Source of the DNA: Melieria omissa
Lineage: Eukaryota > Arthropoda > Insecta > Diptera > Ulidiidae
Direction of reading: 5' to 3'
DNA length: 64,000 nt
Assembly (NCBI GenBank): GCA_963971225.1
Contig: OZ020268.1
Span: 45,267,348 to 45,331,347, forward strand
Numbering within the stretch: the first letter of the stretch is position 1; every line of letters starts with the position of its first letter. The notes beneath the pieces are model-generated. The model did no database searches. It saw only the letters and a list, made by a program, of their open reading frames with translations, and was not told the DNA's origin. The position numbers and the translations under genes are program-made. Of this stretch, positions 23,011-34,229 are shown piece by piece.

Positions 23011-25405
23011 TAGGCTGGAGTGAAAATGGCAAAAAAAAAATTTTTTTGGAATATCAATTAGCTAGATATCTCAAAATGTGCCAATACATCAATATAAAGC
23101 TGTGTAAAAATTAAAAAGAAATTAAACAATTTTTTGATCTCCCATCGCAACTTTTAATTTCACAGTATTACGCGACATTAAAGATAGTCATCTTAAAATT
23201 AAATTAAAAATCAAATACGCTTCTAATTACAATATTTAATGATGTCAAAGTTATAAACACATGGTTACAGGGTGAAGTGACAAAAATCACGTTTCGACTC
23301 GAACGCCGGCATTTGCTGACGAGAAGCAATGCGTGCACGGATGTCGCGTCGAAGTTAAGTTTTGCAGGAACCTTGAACCTCCGTATTTGTCCACTGGGGA
23401 CTGCTGTAGCTCTGGCCTTCATCACTCGTCGTAAGCCCAGTTCACGTATATGTGGTCGATGGTCCGTCATCATGGCCAGGAGCACATTCTCCGGGTGAGC
23501 AAAGTACGCGTTACGGTGAATAACGGGGTCAACGATTCCCTTGAGTTTGGAGCTGAGGTAACGTGACTTGACAAGCATCTGGTGAATCCAGAGAATCCGT
23601 GTGGGTCTGTCGTCCCGCCATCGAGTGACTGGAATAGATTAAGTCGCCGGATAACGCCCGATTTTTGTCCCGTGTTTACGTTTGTGCCGTCACACCCGAC
23701 AACTTTAATATTATCTGTCTTCGCATTTTGCTCTTTGATACTAGCGACTAAGTACTCAGCTATGTCTTTGCTGCAGCCTGATGACGGAGACGTATGGTTG
23801 AAGTACGAAGAACCCGGCTCTGCGATGATGGTTATGTGTTCTTCCGATATGGTTTTTCTGTGGTACTTGTTGTCGACGGCGAGGACTTGTGTTAAAGTTT
23901 TATCCTTGCGGCCATCAAAAAATAGTCCATCTTTGCCCTTGTGAGTGTGGTCGTCTTCATTCTGCCTCAGTTCCTTTCGAATTTTACTGCGTTTTCGACG
24001 GATTTTGCTTCGGTCGATTACTTTGGATCGGTCGTTGAGTGATACGAGACCAAGATCATGCAGAACTGTTGTTGCTAATACAGCAGCCGATCTGTCCGAA
24101 ACTCCGGTCCGATCGCAAGCTATAGCGAGGGAAGGCAGAGAGATAGTAATTTTTTGGCACTCTCGATCCTGATTTGGCTTAGTTTTGAGTGATTCTCTAT
24201 CTGGGATGTACTCATCGACAGTGGGACTGTCAGACGAGTCCGTGGCGTATTCGGAACTTTCGGCAGAATAGGGTTGACTTTTGCTCGCATCGTCATCGAT
24301 CTTCTTAATCTTCATTCGTTTGAGATTTGCTTCCTCTCTTTCAGCTTTTCTCTTCAATTTTGATGTTACCACTTGATCTGTACCACCGATTATCATCTTT
24401 CTTGGCCCTCTCTGGTCTTGAAGGAACTGCCGTTCGTTTGCCGGAATTTTGTTGTGTTTCGTACATTTGCAATTGGCCACCATATCGGAGCACTTGCATT
24501 TGCTGAGATCAAACAGAGTGTTAGCTTTGTCACGAAAGTCCGATAATCTCCGTTGGTAGTTTGGTTGATTCCTTTTACATTTGTTGACTTTTAGCATTGT
24601 GTTGTATTTGTCGTGGAACGATCTAAGTTTTTCTATCGCTTGTGCATGCGTTACTGTTGGAAGTGAGGCCCTTTGCCATATCTCTTCGACTTCATAGCAC
24701 AGTTTTTGAGATATGTCAAAAAATTATGGGTATTTACCATTGTCCGTCTTCAGATCTTGTCAAAGTTGAATATATTTCTTCATGAGATCGGTGTAGGTCG
24801 GCAGAGTATTGGTCGGCAGGTTTCGTGGAGCGCCAAATATCACGCACGAAACTTTGTCTCTTGTAACTGTCATCTCTTTAAAAATATAAAGAAATAACTA
24901 GTAACCCTTCACTGCCCTACCTTTTTGCGCACAAGTTCAGGTACTCACCTTTTTTTTTGTTTTTTTTTTAATTAAATCAGATGTAACGTCACAAGTTTAT
25001 TTCGAATCGGTCACTTCACAAGGAAATCGTGAACATTCAACAATCATAAACAGAATTAAACTAGCGGGGTTTGCCACATTCCAACGATTAAAACACGAAT
25101 TGTAATTTGTAATATTTTATTCGCTCAAACAGGACTGCTACAATAAATAACTTAAAACCCGCAAACCTAAAGCAAAGGCTACTGAGATTTATTTTGAATC
25201 CTTAACTGAGTTGAAATTACGACTTTCACTTCTTTCGACGAAAGTGAAAAAAGTATTAAAAAAAATTATTTCAATTAGGTGATGGGCGATCAAGGAGTTG
25301 TTAGAAACTAATATAATTTTGCAGGATTGGTACCATGGACATTTGGCACATTTCCAATATACTAGCTTCTTAAAATTTTAAAATAAATTTTTTCACTCCA
25401 CCCTA
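23011..25405 (-). mobile_element. 2.4-kb DNA transposon with 8-bp TSD, unclassified family
   Basis: The left terminus TAGGCTGGAGTGAAAA and the right terminus TTTTCACTCCACCCTA are inverts with one mismatch. A perfect 8-bp duplication CTGCATAC sits at 23,003-23,010 and 25,406-25,413. Eight-base duplications are made by hAT and P-type transposases, among others. The inner sequence carries a long minus-strand gene (separate entry) of a family common in arthropod genomes but usually annotated only as 'uncharacterized'. The intact TIRs and duplication argue that this family is a transposase. Confidence 0.92.
23280..24873 (-). pseudogene. Transposase-like gene of the 8-bp-TSD element (decayed)
   Basis: The minus frame starts at ATG 24,873 (MTVTRDKVSCVIFGAPRNLP, then LPTYTDLMKKYI). 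Two in-frame stops follow (after YIQL and after NGKYP) before a 375-codon open stretch that ends at about 23,470. Recognisable parts in order: EEIWQRASLPTVTHAQ, a Cys-rich CKCSDMVANCKC, an acidic/basic linker, VSDRSAAVLATTVLHDLGLV, HITIIAEPGSSYFNHT, the RNase-H-like strand IKVVGCDGTNVNTGQKSGVI and LFQSLDGGTT. The frame then shifts at about 23,580 to SSKLKGIVDPVIHRNAYFAH followed by MMTDHRPHIRELGLRR. From memory of the family, a central block between these two parts is missing, which points to an internal deletion. Not functional. Confidence 0.8.
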
Positions 25406-25752
25406 CTGCATACGCTTCGAGGTCAACTCTGAGGAATGACCAATGGCGAGAGAGGGGCTGATATTTTGTTTTGAAACCCCTCCATTGCTTATAATTATTC
25501 AATTATTATTTTCAATTGCTTTGCATGCTAAAGCGCCAAACTACCAAGAGGTCTTTTCACCTTTAACCAGTTTAAAATGCGTAGCATACTTCAGGGATCA
25601 GGAATGTGATTCCGTTGCATTAGCGTACATCTACTTTTTGATACAAGGTTTATGCATTTATTCAGTAAGTACAGCGAATATTTAAGAACTATTTGAGAAA
25701 CCCCATAAACAAAGGTAGTCTTTACGATTTGTCTCGCTCTACGTACACAGAC

Positions 25753-26658
25753 TAGGGATTGCAATCCCGGGATCGCGAATCCCGTTATCCCGGGATCCGG
25801 GACAATTTCAGTCCCGAAAAATCCCGGGATTGACAAAATCCGATCCCGGGATCGAAACAAAAACAAAAATCATACTTTTTACTTTTGTCACGTTGATTTC
25901 AAAATAAGTAACCCTTCTTACTTAACACAAAAAATAAATTGCCCATTGCCTGTGACGTTTGAATAAGTGTTAATGCAACAGTAGCTCTGTTTGTGTAGAA
26001 CTATATTTTGCAAATTTGCTCTGTTTTGATACTTTTCCAGTACAGATTTGCCGGTAACCAAAATCAGAAGTGCAAACAAGCTTAAGCTCCCAAAAATGAA
26101 TCCTTTCAAAAAACTAAACAACTAGAATTTTCTAAAAACATGCAAGTTTAACTCTTCTTTACACTAATGTGACTTGTCACATTCACAATACGCAAGGAAA
26201 ATGGGGTAAATAAGAGGATAAAGAAAGAAAAAGCTAATATAAAACCATCAGCATTTGTGAATTAAAACTATAGCGAAACTTAAATTATTGATAGTTATTA
26301 CTCACACTTAATTTTAAGTACTTATTTTGAATGGCCAAAACTTAAAGATTTGCACATAATACGATTTGATATACTTGTATTAAACCAGAGAGATGCCTTT
26401 TTTAGCAAGTTAGCCAGGTGATTTGGCAATTAAATGCGTTTTTAAGTTATTTGTCTTAAATATTTTGTTCTTAGTTCTAAATTCAGTACACAGAATTGTG
26501 TTTAATAGATAGATATAATTTATTTGATTAAAAAAAAGTCTGAACTAGTTCCTTTAAGTAATATATTCAATCCCAAAAAAATCCCGGAATCCCGGGGTTG
26601 TGATTTTCAGTCCCGAAAATCCCGGGATTGTAAAACTGGTCCGGGATTGCAATCCCTA
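25753..26658. mobile_element. Non-autonomous hAT-type element, 906 bp
   Basis: Termini TAGGGATTGCAATCCCGG and CCGGGATTGCAATCCCTA are exact inverts, each itself largely palindromic and followed by further CCCGGGAT/ATCCCGGG repeats. The flanks ACACAGAC (25,745-25,752) and ACACAAAC (26,659-26,666) match at 7 of 8 positions, as expected for a hAT 8-bp target duplication. The AT-rich interior has no transposase. Confidence 0.92.
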
Positions 26659-26666
26659 ACACAAAC

Positions 26667-29290
26667 GTATAGTTACTTTCAGATAAAGTCAAATGAAATG
26701 ATCAAACCAATTAGATTGTGCAACGATTTTTTTTCGAATGAGTCACTTTGCGTAAGTTAGGTTAGGTTACATAATGAGTGTCGCTCACATGCACTTCCAC
26801 TCGGAGTCCCTGTTGGGTCCATTGTCATTGCCGTCATTTTGTATCCGGTGTCCTTTCTTATTTTGCTTTCCCATTTCGTTTTCTTTTTGCCCCTAATCTT
26901 GGAATGGTAAGTGGCGAGCAAGGTAAACGTTTTTTTACATATTTCATTCCTTTAATATGTAAAAATATGCGTTTTCTTAAAATGCCGCCAACTGCCGCTG
27001 GAAATCGACACCAAATTGTAGGCCGCATCTGTTCACATATAAAGTCGCACGTGGCGGACAATTGGTTGCGCAAGAACAATCATACAAAATTCCCATAAAG
27101 AGGATAGGAAGAAAAGGTCTTGGACTAGGGTTACCAAATAAAAACTTGGTTTACAACTTATAGAAAAGGAGAAAAATTTGTGCTAGGAAAAAATATAAAT
27201 TGTAACAAAGTGTAGATTCAATTCATCATAAAAAATAAAATGACAACCATAGATTTTTTGCTAGAAAAAAACAAAAACAAATTGCAAAATTTCAACCTCA
27301 AGAGAATTAAGTATCCGAGTGCTTTGAATTATTTATGGTAAAGTAAAAGCTGTAATATTTTAGCATAAAATCTGGTAACATCAAACATGATGCAATAGAT
27401 TCGAAAAGAAAGCGTCATTTTGCATTCAATGAGCTGCATGAGTTATTGCATTTAAGTGCATTGAAGGATGTCCCCGCACGTATAATTCACTCACTCAAGC
27501 GTTACGTTGTCAACGTTGTCTACGGATGTGAGCTGTAAACCTATTTGTGCAGCATATATGTACTACATGTGTATGTAGAGTACCATAAAATATACATAAT
27601 GGAAATGAAAAGCATTCATGAAATTTGTCAAAGCAGCGCATGTCGCAACATATGTGTGCACACGTGAGCAACAGAGCCACAGGTGTTGTCGCACTAAAGT
27701 TTTACAACAAACAAGCAAACAATTAAACTTGCAATTACTGTAATGTAATGCTTGGCAAATATGTGCAAGTGAATGGTCGTTTTGTGCTGCGAATAATTAA
27801 ATGTGAGCTGCAGACTGTAGTTAAGTATAAGCAGGACACTCAAGTAGTGACATCTTTGTAGTTGTGGGTGAGATTGCTTACCTAAAGTTGAAGTGTAATA
27901 ACTGGCACGTGTTGGGGGAAAGTACTTTGTTAGGGAAATACTAAAAGTCACGTTATGTAAAAACATTAACAGGATTTGAGCGCAAGGACACACCTGGAGC
28001 ATCGTCATTGACACTGTTGCGAACTTAGTGCGTTTCGTATTAAATTTAATGGTTTTTTAAAACAGAACGCGGCAAATATTTTGGTACTAGGTGTGTTTTT
28101 CAGTACTTTTCTGTGTTTTTTAGCACACCAAGACTAATTCTTACTTAAAAAAAATTAAATTGAAATTAATTAAATAACTGCCCTGTTACATAACACTATG
28201 TTTCATTTAACAACTATACAACACTGAAATGTTGGTTAAAAAAATCATTGGATATTACATAAAACCTGAAGTGATCCTCCTTGGCTGAATTGCTACTTGG
28301 GTCATGGTTGGCACTAATCTGCAATAATTTCCCGGGTATGTTACATGGAACATTAGGACAACTATCAGCATTTGCTTTTGTTTTTTCTTCATCAGTTCAT
28401 TTTAAGGTGAAAAACGCGGGTTTTAGTTTTTAGTGCTTTCTGAAAATGAAAAGTTGGCAACACTGGTCATCGATATTTGTTGCCATAACTTGACTGGAGG
28501 CGATTGAGATGGCTACTCTGACCGGTATTTCAGTAACACAATAATTTCTGGATTTACAATACATTGTCTAATAGGAAACTCTGAAAGACTCAGTGATTGG
28601 TTTTCCCATTTCAGTAATTTTTTAACCAGCCTTAGCTTTTATTTTCGGTATTAGCTTTAAAGTTGTTTGTTTTACTTTTGTTATTTGGCTCTGGAAGCCT
28701 TTTTTAATATCGGTATTTAGCTATGCTACTATTTTTTACTTTACTATTAAGCTATGAATTTGTTTTTTTTTACTCTCGGTATTTATTATTTATATTTTTA
28801 TTATTATTTATTATTATGCATTTACTATAATTTTTTTAGTTTTTATCTATTTAAAATTTTTTGAAATCACTTAATCACTATAAATTTAGTTATTTTTAAA
28901 TCTTTTAAATATAAAAAAACTAAGCCTATTCAGTTGTTCTTCAACTATTGTTATTTGTTCTATAACTTTTTGTTTTTCTTTTATAACTTCCTTTGCTGCT
29001 TTAACCCTTGGAGCCCCTGGAACTACTGGGATAAAACGTCACACTAAGTTTTAAATTGCTCTCAAAATAATTAATCAGATCTCTTTTATGACTCAAGCCA
29101 ACAATTTTTTCGAATTTCATATCCCAGGATAAAAGGATGATTTCAGAATTGGTGAACATTTGGGAACATTTCAATGAAGAGTATTTTGGTTTTCAAATTT
29201 AAACTTTGCCGAAAGGGTTAAATCCTTTTTTATTGTATTCTGTGTTTTTGCAATTAGGAAATCATTATTGTTTTTGAAAAGTGTTTAAAA
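26667..29290. other. Intergenic, no gene seen
   Basis: AT-rich DNA including a T-rich low-complexity stretch at about 28,620-28,870. A short segment at about 26,745-26,830 (AGGTTAGGTTA, then CTCACATGCACTTCCACTCG) looks repeat-derived and shares a CCATTGT-type string with 29,290-29,480. Confidence 0.5.
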
Positions 29291-29480
29291 AAAGACAACC
29301 ATTGGGATCGGCAGTTATGCGTACGTCTCATACCCCACTTTCAAAGATGTAGGTGACCGCCTCTAGGGATCACTTAGGTCTGGTGGCCCATTGTGATACC
29401 GCGGAGGTATTTAAGATGTACTGCGATGCGATTTGATTAAGGTGACAACTCACTGAAGCTCACTCAGGTTATATTGGCTC
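29290..29480. repeat. Possible dispersed repeat, unclassified
   Basis: A GC-richer segment containing GCGTACGTCTCATACCCCAC, GGTGACCGCCTCTAGGGATC and TGGTGGCCCATTGTGATACC, which stands out from its AT-rich surroundings. It resembles short repeats near tephritid genes as I remember them, but I cannot name it and see no target duplication. Confidence 0.3.
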
Positions 29481-29679
29481 CGTTGATTTTAAGTTATTCA
29501 TAACTTCCAAAGCAGTTTTCCCTTGTCCGTTCTTGGAAACGAGAAAAAATCGTTTCTCATAGTTTTTAACAAAATTCACTGAATTTTCTAACAAGGTTCA
29601 TGTTGGAATTTTTGTGTAATTTATTTGGTGAATCGATCAATTAAATAATTAACTAAAATAAACAAATTTTGTTCCTTGT

Positions 29680-30719
29680 TCACTCCTCACTGGAGCATAG
29701 GGCCTCCACAAGACTATTCCATCGTACACGATTCTGGGCTGTTTTTTTTGCGCCGTCCGATGTGGTATTGACAGCGGCTAGTTCGCGTAGGGTCGACCTT
29801 CTCCAGGTGTTTTTTGGTCGACCGCGACTTCTACTCCCTTGCGGGTTCCAGCCCAGTGCCATTCTCGTGATGCTGTCGGGTGGTTTTCGTAGCGTATGAC
29901 CTATCCATTTCCATTTTCTCCTCATTGGTAATCTTCCACAGCGCGTCGTTACTAATTGTGGTGGGCCAGAGCATCCTGCAGATGATTCGCAGGCATTTGT
30001 TGACGACAGTTTGTAGTCTCTGGGTGATAGCATTCGAGACTAGCCATGTTTCGCTTTCGTACAATAATGTCGACGTCACACATGCGTTGAATATTCGTAG
30101 CTTCGTGCGTCTGGAGATTTGCGAACTTGCCCATACTGAATGCAGCGGTCCAAACACTGCCCTAGCTTTACTCAGCCTGCAGTTGGCATCTTCTTCCGCT
30201 CCTCCGTCCGCCTTGATTGTGCAGCCGAGGTAGCAGAAGCTGTCGACGAACTCCACGGCACAGCCGTCAATCATTATATGGTTTGTGCTGCTATGATTGA
30301 CTCTCATGGTCCTTGGTCTTGGCGATGTTGACCTCCAGACCGACTATGCGTGTCAGCGCGACCAGGCAGTCGGCTTGCATGTCGGAGAATTTTTGCGAGA
30401 GGAGGCAGATATCATCAGCGAAGTCCAAATTCTCGAGATGCTTGGTGGGGGTCCATACGATGCCTCGTTGCTCATGACGTCATCCAGTACGATGGCGACG
30501 AGAAAAGGCGACAGAGGGCAGCCTTGCCTGACTCCTGCGTTGGCAGTGAAAGAATCGCTGATGAACTGCTAGTTCAGAGTTCTCATACAACGCTCTGGTG
30601 AGACTAACTAGTTTCTGAGGGACCCTCTTTCTACGCAATGCTAGCCAAATTGCGCTTCTTTTTATTGTGTCGAATGCTTTCTTGAAGTCGATGAACAACA
30701 AACACAAATAAAACCACAT
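29680..30719 (-). mobile_element. 5'-truncated non-LTR retrotransposon (LINE)
   Basis: The minus strand carries the end of a reverse-transcriptase ORF in several frames. At 30,719-30,480 it reads LLFIDFKKAFDTIKRSAIWL, the RT motif with the conserved FxDFxKAFD strand. At 30,307-29,831 it reads FCYLGCTIKADGG, then RRTKLRIFNACVTSTLLYES, then ETWLVSNAITQRLQTVVNKC. At 30,033-29,680 it reads WKWIGHTLRKPPDSITRMAL followed by GRPKNTWRRS. This order (RT palm, thumb, C-terminal block with GHTLR and RGRPKNTWRR) is that of RTE/BovB-like and related LINEs. At least two frame changes and the lost 5' half make it inactive. Confidence 0.88.
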
Positions 30720-32945
30720 AAATGTACAAAATTAATAACTCATTTATAAATAAATATTTCAACTGTTCTAACCTTCTCTGCTGTTCATTCTCACTTCAGC
30801 ATTGTACAGAATTTATGATTTCAATATAATAAATATTGCAGTGCACATTTCGTTTGCTAACTTAATGGCTTCAAGAATATCGCTTGCAATAACCTAACCT
30901 TTATATCCTTCCTGAACCAACGCAATGCTTCGCATTAATAGGGGTCATCCCCTGCGCGTTTGTTCCTGTTTAAAAAAAAAAAAAATAGCTGGACGAAACT
31001 TGTAAGTTTACACTAGTTTCCATTTTCTTGTCTGCTTTTGTACAGCATGAAGTATGGATTTCAAATTATGGATTTCTAGCTTAAGTTTCAACTTGACATT
31101 GAAAGCAAATAATTGGTTTAATTATGTAAATTCAATTGAACCGAAGTGAGTACACTTAAAGTGCTCGCGACCGGTGCCAGCGTTCTTATTTCATTCTCCT
31201 TAATTTCTCTCACCGCCACAATTATGTATATTTTCTTATTGCATCAAACATTAAAGGAAAAATGTAATTTGTGGCATGCTTGCGCTGCCCTTTTCACCGC
31301 TTCAGCTGTCATGCTGCTATTCAAGTTTTGACGAAAAGTCAAACACCGGCAGTGAGCAAAAACGAACGAAGCAGTAAAGTGAAGCGGCAAACACAAAACG
31401 AGCGCCTTCTGAAATTTCACCATATGGCTGATGAACTGCTTTCAATCCAATGAAAGATGCCGAACGCAGTTTCGTTCATCTTACTCCTCTTCCAACACAC
31501 AAACGGGTGTCGATGAGAAATGAAAAGGAAAAATGCCGACAAAGCCAAAGAAATGCTCATCAATGGGTGCATTGGAGTGTGGGTGCAAGTGCGTGTGTGT
31601 GTGTGTGTCTCGACGCGCTGATAAATTCGGTTGTGTGGCAGCGCAAATCGTTGCTTATCGCAGCCGTCTTCTGCCGAATATTTATGCAAATTTGCTGTGC
31701 GAGCCTGAGTGGGCGCGAAAACACAAGCGGCAAGAAAGGCACAACAAAGGCTGTGCGTACAAGAGTGTGTTGGCACCGCTCGAAATGACTGCGCGAAGTA
31801 ATTGAATTAGAATTATGTAGCCAAAACAAGTCGTGAATAAACCAACCATTGGCGGTTTGGTGCGGTTTGTTGTTTCATTTGTCGGAAGTACGCAACAACT
31901 GGCTCGAAGCAATCCATTTCGTCTGAGAATCACGCATACGCCTAGTGGTACAACGGAGTGAAAATTGCAAATTAGAGGCGAGACGTGACGAGTCTGAGGT
32001 GAACCGACTTGGCACAGCCGGCTAAGCTGGAAATTTAACAATAAATTGTTGTTCTTTTTCCTTAGAAAATGTTTATTAGTCTCGCATTGATATTCGAAAT
32101 TCGACGAAATCGTTGGTCCACAGCTGTTCGATTCGTAGAAATTGCAATATGCCATTTGTAAATAACGGCAATTTTTTGTAGACCACAAACTGCCAAAGGA
32201 AATTGGATTCACGCGGAAGCAAAGTTAATAAACTTATGTGCAAGAAAAGTTTGTAGTGCAGGAAGATGTCGTATGTTCCTTTTTCTTGTGTCTATTGCCA
32301 ACTGGCGCGAAGGATGTTACAGATGATTTTATTGATATATTAAATATTCCACACTCTTTCTATGTTATTTATTTCGAAATTTCTGCAGTTCTGTAAGGAT
32401 CCTTAGAAGCAAACATTATTCGATTTGTATGCAAATGTCCAAAATTGAAACACTTAAACACTATTTCTTTGATTTTTAGTGGAATTAAGCCCGCAAAATT
32501 CATTGACAGCAGCGAACTTTGTGCTTTGTGAAATAAATTTACATAGTACTTTTCCACAGCAGACTTCTAGATCCATCACATTCCTCACCTTTTATCTAGA
32601 GTCCGGCCGATTAATCGGCATCGGCCAACAAATTTGGTATCGGTCGGACTCTACTTATATCCTTTCGATTCTTTCGATTTTAAAAGTTTTTAATAAACGT
32701 TTTTCTTAATACGCACAAGTATGCAGTAATTTTTTTTAATAAAAAAAACAATTTTAGAATTCGACAATTTGCTCTTAAATTCTCATAAGTATCGATGGAT
32801 AAAATATATAATGTGTAAAAAAAGTATTTTTAAATATTTGCTTACCTCGAATTGAAAAAAGAAGTATAGCCGTAACTCTTTAGATTGTTTTTGTAAGAAA
32901 CAAAGCTCACAAAATAAATGTAATGTGCAAAAAACCATTTATTAA
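30720..32945. other. Intergenic, no gene seen
   Basis: Includes a short (GT)n run at about 31,595-31,608, a 53-bp hairpin at 32,599-32,651 (separate entry) and a mixed-composition stretch at 31.1-32.2 kb whose overlapping ORFs have no domain. Confidence 0.5.
32599..32651. repeat. 53-bp TA-flanked hairpin
   Basis: GAGTCCGGCCGAT at the left and ATCGGTCGGACTC at the right form an inverted repeat with one mismatch, with TA on both sides. It looks like two fused ends of a MITE with nothing between them. Confidence 0.5.
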
Positions 32946-33675
32946 GGGGGGAAGTACCTCTCGGAGCCGAAAAAAAAGTCCTTTTTTGCGATTCAATTTG
33001 TGGAGAAATAAAATGGCGCACATAAAAATTGATATCGTTTATATTTAGAGCAATGTTTAAGGAAAAAAAAACATTTTTTACATTATGAAAAAAAAAAAAA
33101 TTGAATGACTTATGGTCGATCCCGTAAGACGTGTTGCCGCTGACATTGAAGTTGCCGTACACGATTCTGGCCGCAATTTTCATCTGAAATCATAAAACCA
33201 AACATTTTTTTACTCGAGAGGGTTTTTTTTATCGGATAGACTACAATCTTTGCGAAATTCGAATATTAACTATAAAAATCAGTGTTGCAAAGAAAAAACG
33301 GCTTTTTTTGCAATAATTTTCGAGTCAAAAATGGTCAAAAAATAATTTTTTTTTTACGCCTGTAGTCTATCCTGTGCAGTTTTTTATGCTCTTTAAAATA
33401 AGGGCTGGATGAAGGAAATCGGCCAACAACTTTTTTTGTAATCATGCACGCCAATTTGAAAAACATGGTTTTGAGAAAACGCCGTTTAAAGTTTGCGTCT
33501 TGCCGCCAGTCGCGCTCAGCCGCTTCGGCGCCAACCAATATCAAATGGCACAACTTCCACAATTTTGACAATAGGCTATTGAAATTTTTTGACTGATTTC
33601 TCAATGCTTATACCTGTCGATTAAGATAATAAAAAAAAAATCGATTTTTTGAAATTTATTTTCATACTTCCCCCC
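32946..33675. mobile_element. TTAA-flanked MITE, 730 bp
   Basis: GGGGGGAAGTA at the left and TACTTCCCCCC at the right are exact inverts flanked by TTAA (32,942-32,945 and 33,676-33,679), the piggyBac-type target. The interior has A/T homopolymers and no transposase. Its TIR differs from that of the TTAA MITEs at 8.6 and 46 kb, so it is a separate family. Confidence 0.88.
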
Positions 33676-33679
33676 TTAA

Positions 33680-34229
33680 GCAAGTTCAACAGTAAAAGAA
33701 AATAATTAAAAATACTTGGAACCATTCGAAATACATTAAAAAATATTTATGTAAATATTTATGTTTTTACTTTTTGTTTTTTTCTGCTAGAGTGCAACAA
33801 TTTATAATGAAAATTAGTTAGTTTCGTGTCGCTATTGTGCAATTTTATAGCTTTAAATTTTTTTATCCATGCAAAAAATCGATTGAATTGTATAATTTAA
33901 AATTCAGCGTGTTTTTAATGTGAAGCATACATATTTAATATCATTTTATTTGTCCGCCAGTTGCACGAAGCCGCTTAGAGAAATACTCCAATCAGTTCGC
34001 CTGCAAAAGGACATCATCGAACATTGCTGCCATGCAGCCACGAAAGCGCAACAAATTTATTTCGCATTATGATTTAATGCAATCAATGAAATACGTAAAT
34101 AGTGAACACTACAAAGTGCACTTTGGCAGCTGTTTTGAATGCCGCGACACCGCACTGCTGACTGCTGCAAATTGTGCTGGAAGTTCGAATCCGCTTTCAC
34201 TCGCCGCCAGCCGCCCCGCGCGTCGTCTC
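33680..34229. other. Spacer downstream of the first receptor gene
   Basis: AT-rich sequence 3' of the receptor gene that ends at 34,230. No other feature seen. Confidence 0.5.

Noticed and set aside
31146..31331. Hydrophobic 61-codon ORF resembling a small membrane protein
   Set aside because: It starts with GTG, not ATG, and lies in T-rich DNA where hydrophobic frames arise by chance. No splice partner is seen.
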